Source: Candidatus Gastranaerophilales bacterium (GTDB taxonomy: Bacteria; Cyanobacteriota; Vampirovibrionia; Gastranaerophilales; Gastranaerophilaceae). Taken from it: a stretch of DNA of 64,000 nucleotides. This document shows, piece by piece, positions 46,870 to 57,397 of the stretch. The stretch covers positions 1 through 64,000 of the forward strand of contig CALVDX010000010.1 in NCBI GenBank assembly GCA_944326425.1, written 5' to 3'. Numbering within the stretch: the first letter of the stretch is position 1; the number at the start of each line of letters is the position of its first letter. The notes beneath the pieces were generated by a model that made no database searches, had not been told where the DNA came from, and saw only the letters and a program-made list of their open reading frames with translations. The translations under genes were made by a program, and so were the position numbers.

Positions 46870-47097
46870 ATGTATGAATTATTTGAATTAGAACGCTGTC
46901 CTTACTGCCAGAAAGTAATGAATTTTATGGATTCAAATAGTATTAAATATACAAAACATGACATTAATAACCCGGCAGAAGAAGAAACCTTAATAAGACT
47001 TGGCGGGAAGAGGCAAGTACCTTTTCTTTATAACAAAGAAAGCGGACTCAAAATGTATGAATCCGCTGACATTATTGAATATTTATCAAACCTTTAG
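46870..47097 (+). CDS. Glutaredoxin-like protein
   Basis: A 75-aa thioredoxin-fold protein with the redox motif CPYC near residue 9 (LERCPYCQKVMNFM), the cis-Pro RQVPFLYN and the C-terminal MYESADIIEYLSNL. It resembles both glutaredoxins and the N-terminal domain of glutathione transferases. Such proteins reduce disulfides with glutathione or a similar thiol. AAAGGAG precedes the ATG. It stands alone and its end overlaps the end of the convergent pentapeptide-repeat gene by four bases. Confidence 0.88.
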   Translation: MYELFELERCPYCQKVMNFMDSNSIKYTKHDINNPAEEETLIRLGGKRQVPFLYNKESGLKMYESADIIEYLSNL

Positions 47098-47627
47098 TAA
47101 TCCGAGTTTTGATGATAATCATCCTCATCTCTTAAAGAGGATAAGTCATCAGAGTACACAGAATCAAAATCATCAGGAAGCATGTCGCTTTCCGGCCAGA
47201 CAGTGGCTTCATCAAACCTGCATGCATTTAGGTTATACGAACACGAAAAATCAGAATTAGTTAAATCCGCCTCATTTAATATTGCTCCCGCCATATCTGC
47301 TTCAGTAAAGTTACAATAATCAAACTTACCATAACTGAAATCTGCCCCGTTTAAAAGTGCTTCAGAGAAATTGCACTCAACGCAATTTGCACGGGTAAAA
47401 TCAGCAGAAGTCAAATCACAATTGGTGAAATCGGCTTCACTAATATTCGCATCGGAAAAACTCGCAGAGTTAAGATTTGCATTTGTAAAATTGACCCCGT
47501 CTAAAGTCATATTACTAAAATCCACTTCACTCAAATCAGCACCATCTTCTCCCGCTTCTGCTAATTTTTCATTAAAGGCATCTACATCGGTTTCTACCAG
47601 TCTCAACAATTCGTCTTTAGTCAACAT
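47094..47627 (-). CDS. Pentapeptide-repeat protein (177 aa)
   Basis: About 20 consecutive A(D/N)(L/F)xx units run from about residue 30 to 145 (VDFSNMTLDGVNFTNANLNS...GADFSYGKFDYCNF...ADLTNSDF), giving a right-handed quadrilateral beta-helix. The N-terminal helix (KDELLRLVETDVDAFNEKLAEAG) and the acidic C terminus are outside it. Pentapeptide proteins are abundant in cyanobacteria; some mimic DNA, most are uncharacterised. It is the last gene of a five-gene signalling operon. Confidence 0.9.
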   Translation of the reverse strand: MLTKDELLRLVETDVDAFNEKLAEAGEDGADLSEVDFSNMTLDGVNFTNANLNSASFSDANISEADFTNCDLTSADFTRANCVECNFSEALLNGADFSYGKFDYCNFTEADMAGAILNEADLTNSDFSCSYNLNACRFDEATVWPESDMLPDDFDSVYSDDLSSLRDEDDYHQNSDY

Positions 47628-47637
47628 TCTCTTACTC

Positions 47638-48264
47638 CTAATTTATTAAATTCATCTGCATAGCAAGTAAAACAGCTTGTGTTCTGTTTGTAACTTTAAG
47701 CTTTTTAAATATACTATTAAGGTGGGTTTTTACTGTAACGTCACGTACAAATAACTTATCTGCAATATCCTGATTGGTTGCGCCCTTTGCAACTAATGCC
47801 AAGACCTCTTTTTCTCTGGATGTTAATGCTTCAATATCCGTATTTGCATTAATAGAAACATCCTTCTTAGGACCATTTTCATTTTGCCATTTACACCGTC
47901 TTAAAATAGCCTCCATACGCGCCAATAAATTTGGAAGAATAAAAGGCTTCACGATATAATCATCAGCCCCGATTTTTAACCCGGATACAATCTTTTGATC
48001 TTCATTAACTGCCGTTATCATAATCACCGGCAGATATTTATGTTTTTTATTACTCCTTATCGCTTTTAATGTATCCCAACCGTTCATTTGCGGCATCATT
48101 ACATCCAGCAATACCAAATCGTATTCTTTATCGTCATTACTAAGCTCTTTTAGCGCATCTATCCCGTTTGTCACTACAGTAACATCATATCCATACATCG
48201 GAAGAGCATCCGCCAAATATTTCGGATTGTCATCTACCAGTAATATTGAAGCTAAACCATCCAT
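47638..48264 (-). CDS. Response regulator, receiver plus LuxR-type HTH
   Basis: A 208-aa response regulator. The receiver domain has ILLVDDNPKYL, the phosphorylation Asp in LVLLDVMMPQMNG, and the Lys in DDYIVKPF. The C-terminal LuxR/NarL helix-turn-helix is ALTSREKEVLALVAKGATNQDIADKLFVRDVTVKTHLNSIFKKLKV. This is not an OmpR/PhoB-type winged helix, so it is not RpaB. It lies ten bases before the pentapeptide gene and nine after the second regulator gene. No histidine kinase is adjacent. Confidence 0.93.
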   Translation of the reverse strand: MDGLASILLVDDNPKYLADALPMYGYDVTVVTNGIDALKELSNDDKEYDLVLLDVMMPQMNGWDTLKAIRSNKKHKYLPVIMITAVNEDQKIVSGLKIGADDYIVKPFILPNLLARMEAILRRCKWQNENGPKKDVSINANTDIEALTSREKEVLALVAKGATNQDIADKLFVRDVTVKTHLNSIFKKLKVTNRTQAVLLAMQMNLIN

Positions 48265-48273
48265 AATTCCCTC

Positions 48274-48921
48274 TTAAACCAATTTTTCATTAAGCGCTTT
48301 AAGTGCTGCCTGAAGCCTGTCCTCTACTTCCAGTTTTTGCAAAATGCTTGCAACATGCGCCTTTGTAGTATTAACTGTTACACATAATTCTTTTGCTACG
48401 TCTATATTGCTATACCCTTCTGTAATTAATTTTAGTATCTGTTTTTCACGTATTGTTAAATTATAATCCTTTTTATTTTGTGAAACATCATTCATTTGGG
48501 TGTTTGATGCCGCCCTTAAAACTATATGTGCTATTGACGGATCAAACCAGGAGGCTCCGTCTAAAACAGATGCCGCAACTTCAAGCAGACGAACCGGATT
48601 AATTTCTTTTGAACAATACGCATTTGCACCTGCCTTCAATGACTGTATAACCTCCTGTTCATCATTGTGCGAAGTTAAGATAATGATTTTTATTCCGCGG
48701 TTTAAATCATTTATTTTCCGGCTTGCCACAATACCGTTCATTCCTGGCAGCCCCAAATCCATTATCACTAAATCAATACTATTATTTAATATGATATCCA
48801 ATGCCTTTTCAGCAGAATTTGCCTCATAAATATTCCCGGCTATTTCACTCCCCTCAAACGTCGCTTTTAGCCCAAATCTTGTTAATTCATGGTCTTCTAC
48901 TATCAGAATATTACTTTTCAA
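48274..48921 (-). CDS. NarL/FixJ-family response regulator
   Basis: A 215-aa response regulator: ILIVEDHELTRFGL, phosphorylation site LVIMDLGLPGMNG, Lys in ANAYCSKEINP, and the LuxR-type DNA-binding domain NLTIREKQILKLITEGYSNIDVAKELCVTVNTTKAHVASILQKLEV. The start overlaps the end of the TPR gene by 11 bases. With the next gene it forms a pair of orphan regulators; the two could form heterodimers or respond to separate kinases. Confidence 0.94.
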   Translation of the reverse strand: MKSNILIVEDHELTRFGLKATFEGSEIAGNIYEANSAEKALDIILNNSIDLVIMDLGLPGMNGIVASRKINDLNRGIKIIILTSHNDEQEVIQSLKAGANAYCSKEINPVRLLEVAASVLDGASWFDPSIAHIVLRAASNTQMNDVSQNKKDYNLTIREKQILKLITEGYSNIDVAKELCVTVNTTKAHVASILQKLEVEDRLQAALKALNEKLV

Positions 48922-50392
48922 ATCCTTTTTCCCTGTCTATTATGGCTTGATAATTTGGTTCCAGTCTTGTACACATATTAATATAGTTGTCAGCCAGTTC
49001 TTTGTTTCCTCTTTGAGACTCTAATTGACTGAGATAATAATAATATCTAAAATCATTTTCGTCAATATAGTGAGCATTATAAATGTATTTTTTTGCTAAA
49101 TCAAAGTTCTCGCGGTCTATATAAATTTCTCCAAGTTTATAATATGCAGGAGAATAATTTACATTGTAACTCAAACTTTTCTTTAAAAGAGCTTCTTTAT
49201 TACTATCTTTTGTATCAATTGCAATATAATAATATCCTTCATAAATTTCAGGCTGTTTGCTCAAAAGTTTATTCCAGAGTTTAATTGCATTTTTGTTTTT
49301 ACCAGTAAACCTATATGCCAAAGCTATAAGCCGCTCTGCATTATAAGTATTTTTTTCATATTTTTTTGCTTTATTGAGCAGTTTTAAACCTGATTTATAC
49401 TTTTCATTCTGCAGCTGTAAAAGCCCCAGTGTATACAAAGAATGAAAAGTTTCGCCGCCATTTTTAATACTCTTTTCCGCATTTTCCCGAGCCTGCTGTA
49501 TAGATGTCGATAAATACGTTATTCCCAGCAATGCATATATATCTTTATTAACCTTTTTATTGCTAGAGAGCGCATTCAATAGTACTTTCTGCGCAAAACC
49601 CGTTTTACCCTCTAAAAAGTAATAATATCCTAAATGATAATCTTTTAATTTTTCATGTTTTTCCGTTTTATATAAAACAAACTGTTCCAACGCCAGTATT
49701 TTATTTTGAAATTCCGAGATTTTAAAATGTTCTTTTTTTATTTCTTCAAGCAGCTTAAGAGCCTGCTTTTTATTCTTTTTTTCAAGAAGAATTTTAGTTT
49801 TAAGAATCTTATAATTTACATTATTTGGATTTAAGCTTAAAGCTATCGATATATAATTTTGAGCCTGTTCGATATCTTTAATTTCATAATACCCCAGAGC
49901 AATAATATAAAAGGCATAATCGCTATGTTCCCGAAGCAGTTCTGTATTGTTAATAACATCTAATACTGCTTCCTGTGCGTAATTATTGTACATAATATTA
50001 GAATAAGCCTCTGCCAAAAACAATAAATCATTCACACTCATTCTTTTGGCCGGATAGTAAAAGTGTTTTATATCTTCAATGTAAAATTTAGAGATTTCAT
50101 AATCATCCATTTTAGAAAATATATTATCCGTCAAATCAAAAAAGCCGTATTCAGCAAGCATGATGGCAGTATCAAGCAGCACGAAATCTTTATTGGTTGA
50201 GGACTCTATCATTGTCTCAAACTCATCATGCGCCGTTTTTACATTGGTCAGTGCAAATTTATTTTTTGCAAGTGTGTACGCATCTTTACGGTTATAGTCA
50301 ATACCATATCCTTCAATAACATCCGGGAAACAAGGTAAAGATACACATACAGCAATCAATATTGATAATAATATACCGCTACATTTCTTCAT
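48911..50392 (-). CDS. Exported TPR-repeat protein (493 aa)
   Basis: A signal peptide (MKKCSGILLSILIAVCVSLPCFPDVIEG) leads to a long array of tetratricopeptide-type helices (for example ALSLNPNNVNYKILKTKILLEKKNKKQALKLLEEIKKEH and SPAYYKLGEIYIDRENFDLAKKYIYNAHYIDENDFRYYYYLSQLE). The array ends in a degenerate repeat. It probably serves as a periplasmic protein-binding scaffold. The ATG at 50392 is preferred over one at 50407. It overlaps the HD-GYP gene by 14 bases. Confidence 0.85.
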   Translation of the reverse strand: MKKCSGILLSILIAVCVSLPCFPDVIEGYGIDYNRKDAYTLAKNKFALTNVKTAHDEFETMIESSTNKDFVLLDTAIMLAEYGFFDLTDNIFSKMDDYEISKFYIEDIKHFYYPAKRMSVNDLLFLAEAYSNIMYNNYAQEAVLDVINNTELLREHSDYAFYIIALGYYEIKDIEQAQNYISIALSLNPNNVNYKILKTKILLEKKNKKQALKLLEEIKKEHFKISEFQNKILALEQFVLYKTEKHEKLKDYHLGYYYFLEGKTGFAQKVLLNALSSNKKVNKDIYALLGITYLSTSIQQARENAEKSIKNGGETFHSLYTLGLLQLQNEKYKSGLKLLNKAKKYEKNTYNAERLIALAYRFTGKNKNAIKLWNKLLSKQPEIYEGYYYIAIDTKDSNKEALLKKSLSYNVNYSPAYYKLGEIYIDRENFDLAKKYIYNAHYIDENDFRYYYYLSQLESQRGNKELADNYINMCTRLEPNYQAIIDREKGFEK

Positions 50393-52064
50393 TTGCCCCC
50401 GCTCCAACGTAATACTTGTTGAATGCGGCAGCCAATTTCTTTAACTTCCCGCATGTAATCGCCCTGTACAAATCGGTGAAGTTGTATTTGGATAAAATTT
50501 CATTATCTTTCATTTCAAGAGTTAAGTGGTTTTCTGTTAAAAAAACATCAACGATTTTGTTAAGCGGAATATGTAAAAACTTATCAACAACAGCAGGGTC
50601 AAAATGTGAGCCTGAACCGTTTTGTATAATCTCTATAACTTTTTGAATAGACATTTTGTCACGATAGTGACGTTTTGAAGTAATAGCATCAAAAACATCA
50701 GACACGGCGAGAATACGACCGCCAAAGGGTATTTCATCTCCCTTAAGGTGCCTGTAATATCCGCTGCCGTCATATTTTTCATGATGGGAACACGCAATAT
50801 CGGTAATCTTTACAAAGTCGTCAGACATATGTACTTTTTCTAATATATGATGTGTAATTTCAACGTGCTCCTGAATATGTTTATATTCTTCCGGTGTAAG
50901 CTTGCCTTCTTTTTGCAATACAGAATCCTTGATACCAATTTTACCGATATCATGCAAAGCCGCAGCTTTTTCCAAAATTGAAATATCACTGTCTGAAAGT
51001 TTAAATTCTTTAGCAATAAGCGTTGCATACATTCTTACACGTGCAGAGTGACCTGACGTAATTTTGTCGCGTGCATCAATTGAGGTTGAAAGAGCATCAA
51101 TAAAACTGTCTAAAATAACTTTTTGCTCTTCAATCATTTTATTTTGCTTTTCAAAAAGCTGGGCATTTTCCAATGATATACCGGCACTTGAAGCTATTGC
51201 CATAAGAAGATCTTCATCTTCTCTTGTAAAATACCCGTCGTTTTTATTTAAAACCTGAAAAGCTCCGATTATTTCATTATTAATATTTTTAATCGGCATA
51301 CAGAGGATGGTCTTCGTCCTGTAACCTGTTGACAAGTCAACATCTCTGTTAAACCTCGGATCATCATACGCTTCACGAATATTAATCGTTTCACCGCTCA
51401 TAATTGAATATCCGACAAGCCCTTTTCCGGCTGGGAGCCGTAACTCTTCGCTGCCTAACCCCAATGCAACTATTGAATATATTTCGTTAGTATCCTTGTC
51501 ATAAAGAAATACGGTACACCTGTCAGATTTCATTGCAAACTTTGTTTCTTCTGCAATAGTGTGAATAAGTTTTTTGATATTTTTTTCTGCACCGACAGCC
51601 TGTCCGATTTTAACAAGTGCAACAAGCGGATCTTTTTGTGCGGAAGCCGTATAATTGCTGCCTCCGGGAAAAGAAGCAATAAGTTCCGTTATTTTGGTAA
51701 AGAAAAGCTGTTCTTTTTTGCTCTGCGCCAGTTTTTTAGCCTTGTTATAATTAATAGTATACAAGGAATTGTTTTTCTCTGCATAATTAATAAAACCTGT
51801 GATTACTTCATTCAATATAATATCAACAGGTAAATTTCCGTTATCAGCAAGGAATTTAGCATCATCAAGATAATGCAGCGATAAATTAAAATTCCCCTTC
51901 ATATACTCTAGCAAGGCAAGAAGAGACAAACATACAGAGGAATCATTCTTATAAATAGAACGATGTTCCTTTATCAGCCACTCGCTCTCGTCATACTTCC
52001 TGTCAGAAATATCCTTAACGGACGATATTATAAAATCTTGTAAAGTCATCTCACACCCGTTCAT
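50379..52064 (-). CDS. GAF domain plus HD-GYP phosphodiesterase
   Basis: A 561-aa cytoplasmic signalling protein. The N-terminal 150 residues look TPR-like (SLLALLEYMKGNFNLSLHYLDDAKF). A GAF sensor follows (about 155-300: ETKFAMKSDRCTVFLYDKDTNEIYSIVALGLGSEELRLPAGKGLVGY). The C-terminal HD-GYP domain has AALHDIGKIGI and HHEKYDGSGYYRHLKGDEIPFGGRILAVSDVFDAI. The metal-binding His and Asp are intact, but the signature GYP reads GYY. HD-GYP enzymes hydrolyse cyclic di-GMP; the Tyr may alter GGDEF contacts. First gene of the five-gene operon. Confidence 0.93.
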   Translation of the reverse strand: MNGCEMTLQDFIISSVKDISDRKYDESEWLIKEHRSIYKNDSSVCLSLLALLEYMKGNFNLSLHYLDDAKFLADNGNLPVDIILNEVITGFINYAEKNNSLYTINYNKAKKLAQSKKEQLFFTKITELIASFPGGSNYTASAQKDPLVALVKIGQAVGAEKNIKKLIHTIAEETKFAMKSDRCTVFLYDKDTNEIYSIVALGLGSEELRLPAGKGLVGYSIMSGETINIREAYDDPRFNRDVDLSTGYRTKTILCMPIKNINNEIIGAFQVLNKNDGYFTREDEDLLMAIASSAGISLENAQLFEKQNKMIEEQKVILDSFIDALSTSIDARDKITSGHSARVRMYATLIAKEFKLSDSDISILEKAAALHDIGKIGIKDSVLQKEGKLTPEEYKHIQEHVEITHHILEKVHMSDDFVKITDIACSHHEKYDGSGYYRHLKGDEIPFGGRILAVSDVFDAITSKRHYRDKMSIQKVIEIIQNGSGSHFDPAVVDKFLHIPLNKIVDVFLTENHLTLEMKDNEILSKYNFTDLYRAITCGKLKKLAAAFNKYYVGAGANEEM

Positions 52065-52123
52065 ATATTAAAAGTATATACTAAATTTTAATCACTATCA
52101 AGTATTTATAACATTTTTTGTGG

Positions 52124-52129
52124 TATAAT
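52124..52129 (+). promoter_or_regulatory. Extended -10 promoter of the glycosyltransferase gene
   Basis: TGGTATAAT (52121-52129) is an extended -10 element, 20 bases before the ATG at 52150, with GAGAGG as ribosome site between them. Confidence 0.6.
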
Positions 52130-52149
52130 AATCACTTAGAGAGGTTTGT

Positions 52150-52836
52150 ATGAAAAAAGTTACAGTTTTAATGCCGGTGTACAATGAAGTAAATACTTTG
52201 CTGCCAATATTAGAGAAAGTGGAAAAGGCTGATTTTTGCGGATTAGAAAAAGAGATTATTTTAATAGACGACTACTCGCTTGACGGAACACAGAAGCTCT
52301 ATGCAAAAATATCCCATCCGGTTTTTTATCATAAAATAAATAAAGGGAAAGGAGCAGCACTAAAAACCGGACTCGCTCATGCAACCGGAGATATAATAAT
52401 TATACAGGATGCCGACTTAGAATATAATCCTGATGATTATAAATTCCTAATTGAAGTCTTATTAGCAGATGAAGCCGATGTTGTATACGGTTCAAGGTTT
52501 TTAAATATGACAAACTCCAATACCTCTGTTACTTCGCACTATTATGGCAACAAGTTTTTAACCTATATTACAAATCTTTTATTTAAGACGACTCTTACTG
52601 ACATGGAAACCTGCTATAAAGCCTTTAAAGCAGAGTTTATAAAGGATATTGACATAGAATCAGAACGTTTTGACTTTGAGCCTGAAATCACAGCCAAAAT
52701 GTTAAAAAAGGGTGCGCGCTTTAAAGAAGTTCCCATTTCATATAACGGGCGGAATTATGATGAAGGGAAAAAGATTTCTTATATTGACGGACTGGATGCT
52801 CTCTGGGCGCTTATTAAGTTCAGATACCTAAAATAA
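52150..52836 (+). CDS. Family 2 glycosyltransferase (dolichol-phosphate-mannose-synthase-like)
   Basis: A 228-aa inverting glycosyltransferase of family GT2. It has VTVLMPVYNEVNTLLPIL, the DDYSLDGT segment, INKGKGAALKTGLAHATGDIIIIQDADLEYNP with the metal-binding DAD, and VVYGSRFL. The RFDFEPEITAKML and VPISYNGRNYDEGKKI pattern is typical of small polyprenyl-phosphate mannosyl/glucosyl transferases. It has no membrane helix. Likely product: a lipid-linked sugar for cell-surface glycan. Monocistronic, ended by a strong terminator. Confidence 0.92.
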   Translation: MKKVTVLMPVYNEVNTLLPILEKVEKADFCGLEKEIILIDDYSLDGTQKLYAKISHPVFYHKINKGKGAALKTGLAHATGDIIIIQDADLEYNPDDYKFLIEVLLADEADVVYGSRFLNMTNSNTSVTSHYYGNKFLTYITNLLFKTTLTDMETCYKAFKAEFIKDIDIESERFDFEPEITAKMLKKGARFKEVPISYNGRNYDEGKKISYIDGLDALWALIKFRYLK

Positions 52837-52839
52837 GAA

Positions 52840-52870
52840 AAAAGCCCGATACTTTTTGTATCGGGCTTTT
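52840..52870. terminator. Bidirectional intrinsic terminator
   Basis: A perfect 13-base stem (AAAAGCCCGATAC / GTATCGGGCTTTT, 5-base loop) with A and T flanks, between the glycosyltransferase gene and map. Confidence 0.85.
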
Positions 52871-52895
52871 ATAATTCTAAAAGGAATTCTCATCT

Positions 52896-53648
52896 CTATT
52901 CTATCAATGTTGTCATCATTATCGGCTCATCATCTGTACATAATACCGTATGCTCAAAGTGAGCAGAGGGCTCACCGTCTTTTGTACTGACTGTCCATTT
53001 ATCAGAAGCAACAACAACATCATCACACCCGAGGTTAAGCATAGGTTCTATAGCAATGACCATGCCTGTTTTAATTCTGGTATGGTCGCCAACACGATAA
53101 TTAAACAAGAACGGATCTTCATGCATAACATGTCCAACACCGTGCCCGCCATAGTGACGAACAATACCGAGATGCTCTCTGTTTGCGACATCTTCTATTG
53201 CTCCTGAGATATCATCAAGAATATTTCCGTCTCGCATCTGTGCAATACCTGCCATTAAGGCTTCTTCTGTAGCTTTCATTAAACGCTGTTTCTCCTCGGA
53301 TATTTCACCTACTGCATAAGACCAGGCACTATCTCCGACCATTCCGCCGTAAGTGGCGCCAACGTCAATAGCTATAATATCACCGGCTTTAAGAATAACA
53401 TCTTTTGAAGGGATGCCATGTACGACCTGTTCATTTACAGATGTACAAATTGATGCAGGGAAACCGCTGTAACCTTTAAATGTAGGAATAGCACGGTTTT
53501 CTTTTATAACCCTGTATGCTATATCATCCAGTTCCAAAGTCGAAATACCCGGCTCAACGGCCTTTTTCATTGCCTGATGAACTAGGGCAACAATATGACC
53601 TGCATGCCGCATTCTTTTTATTTCGTCTTTTGATTTCCGGTTAATCAT
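52896..53648 (-). CDS. map: Methionine aminopeptidase, type I
   Basis: A 250-aa MetAP that removes the initiator Met. It has the metal-binding Asp in DIIAIDVGATYGGMVGDSAWSY, the His in RHYGGHGVGHVMHEDP, and the Glu in GMVIAIEPM and AHFEHTVL, all conserved. It has no N-terminal zinc-finger extension. Its start overlaps the adk stop by four bases (ATGA). adk-map adjacency is classic for the ribosomal-protein region, but here gyrB replaces secY upstream. Confidence 0.97.
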   Translation of the reverse strand: MINRKSKDEIKRMRHAGHIVALVHQAMKKAVEPGISTLELDDIAYRVIKENRAIPTFKGYSGFPASICTSVNEQVVHGIPSKDVILKAGDIIAIDVGATYGGMVGDSAWSYAVGEISEEKQRLMKATEEALMAGIAQMRDGNILDDISGAIEDVANREHLGIVRHYGGHGVGHVMHEDPFLFNYRVGDHTRIKTGMVIAIEPMLNLGCDDVVVASDKWTVSTKDGEPSAHFEHTVLCTDDEPIMMTTLIE

Positions 53649-54304
53649 AACCCAACAACCTCTTTAAGCCTTTCCCAAACTTCTTCGATACCGCCTTGTG
53701 CATTTAATGTTTTTAAAACACCTTTATTTTTATAAAAATCAATCAACGGTGCAGTTTGCTCATAATAAGTATCAAAACGTTTTTTAGCAGTTTCTTCTGT
53801 ATCATCAGCTCTCTGAATTAAATCAATATCGCAGTTGTCGCATTTACCTTCAACCTTCGGCGGGTTATATTTTACGTTATAAATAGTACCGCAGGACGGG
53901 CATGAACGGCGGTTAATGATTCTTGACAACAAAACATCAGGGTCAACATCAAAATAAATTGCTCTAAAATCAGTTTCAATACCTTTATCTAAATCTGCCT
54001 TGAGTTTTTCAAGAATTTCTGCCTGTTCAAGACTCCTCGGAAACCCGTCAAGAATATATCCGCCTTTGCAATCATCCTGTGAAAGACGTAATTTAATAAT
54101 TTCCGCAACAAGCTCAACCGGTACAAGCTGTCCGTTTGACACATAAGATTCAGCGCGCTTACCTTCCGGTGAACCTTTTTTCATTTCTGCTCTTAAGAGA
54201 GAACCTGTATCAACGTGCGGAATATTCATAAATTTCGCTAGTCTGTCAGTCTGGGTACCTTTTCCGCATGCCGGCGGTCCAAGGAAAATAAGTTCTTTTT
54301 TCAT
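53645..54304 (-). CDS. adk: Adenylate kinase (zinc-type)
   Basis: A 219-aa kinase interconverting ATP, ADP and AMP. P-loop GPPACGKGTQ near residue 9, then VDTGSLLRAEM, GYILDGFPRSLEQAE, and the LID domain RRSCPSCGTIYNVKYNPP...CDNCDIDL with four Cys that hold zinc. GAGGTGT precedes the ATG. It is cotranscribed with gyrB and map. Confidence 0.97.
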   Translation of the reverse strand: MKKELIFLGPPACGKGTQTDRLAKFMNIPHVDTGSLLRAEMKKGSPEGKRAESYVSNGQLVPVELVAEIIKLRLSQDDCKGGYILDGFPRSLEQAEILEKLKADLDKGIETDFRAIYFDVDPDVLLSRIINRRSCPSCGTIYNVKYNPPKVEGKCDNCDIDLIQRADDTEETAKKRFDTYYEQTAPLIDFYKNKGVLKTLNAQGGIEEVWERLKEVVGL

Positions 54305-54326
54305 GTTTACACCTCTTCTTATTAAA

Positions 54327-56789
<2,463 letters not shown>

Positions 56790-56899
56790 CTATACCAGTA
56801 GTATAATACAAACAAAAAATCCGCACAAATAAATTTTTCATTACAGCTACAGAACGTGCGTGGATTCCGGTAATTAGAACAACATTTCTTACTTAAGCT

Positions 56900-56916
56900 G
56901 CCGGTTAAACACCGGC
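56900..56916. other. Small GC hairpin between gyrB and the 56944 gene
   Basis: GCCGGT-N5-ACCGGC is a perfect six-base stem without a T run on either strand. It may stabilise the 3' end of the giant-protein operon transcript. Weak evidence. Confidence 0.3.
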
Positions 56917-56943
56917 GGCAATAATACAACTAAACCTTATTCA

Positions 56944-57354
56944 TCAATCCAGTGATTTTGAAGCTGCTTCAAGTTCTTTCATATACTTAAGAACCTGCTT
57001 TGAAAAATCATCTTCTGACAAAGTTTTAAGAACTTCCGCCTTGGTGCCTTTTGTAAGCGACAGGCTTGCGGAATACTGCGTTTCAGGAATCCCCATAGAC
57101 AGGATTACCCGTCTTGAATTTCTAATATCAACGGGGTCTGCAATAATTTTAAGGTGAAACTCTTTTGAATTATTCAAAATAACTTCTTTAACCGGTGCAA
57201 AATCCAGATTTTCAGGGACTTCTCTCTCGGCGCGCTTAAACAGATTTTTTACCGCATTCTGAACATTATCGAGCGCTGAAACAACTTTTTTAGAATCCAT
57301 TTTTATTCCTTTAGCATTTACTGTATCCGATGATTGTATTTTTTTTATATCCAT
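56944..57354 (-). CDS. Small protein of unknown function (136 aa), partner candidate of the giant RSH-like protein
   Basis: No family recognised. It is a soluble protein of mixed helix and strand, with repeated beta-like pieces (PVKEVILNNSKEFHLKIIA, RNSRRVILSMGIPETQYSASLSLTKGTK) and a C-terminal helix (SEDDFSKQVLKYMKELEAASKS). AAAGG lies eight bases before the ATG. It lies 43 bases after the 1940-aa gene in the same direction with no terminator between, so the two are probably cotranscribed. An immunity, chaperone or regulator role is possible only by analogy with toxin-partner pairs. Confidence 0.65.
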   Translation of the reverse strand: MDIKKIQSSDTVNAKGIKMDSKKVVSALDNVQNAVKNLFKRAEREVPENLDFAPVKEVILNNSKEFHLKIIADPVDIRNSRRVILSMGIPETQYSASLSLTKGTKAEVLKTLSEDDFSKQVLKYMKELEAASKSLD

Positions 57355-57397
57355 AACTATTACCTTTCAATTATTATACCGGCTAACTTAGGGTTTA

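Noticed and set aside
47638-48264. RpaB itself encoded in the window
   Set aside because: Both response regulators here have LuxR/NarL-type DNA-binding domains, while RpaB has an OmpR/PhoB winged helix.
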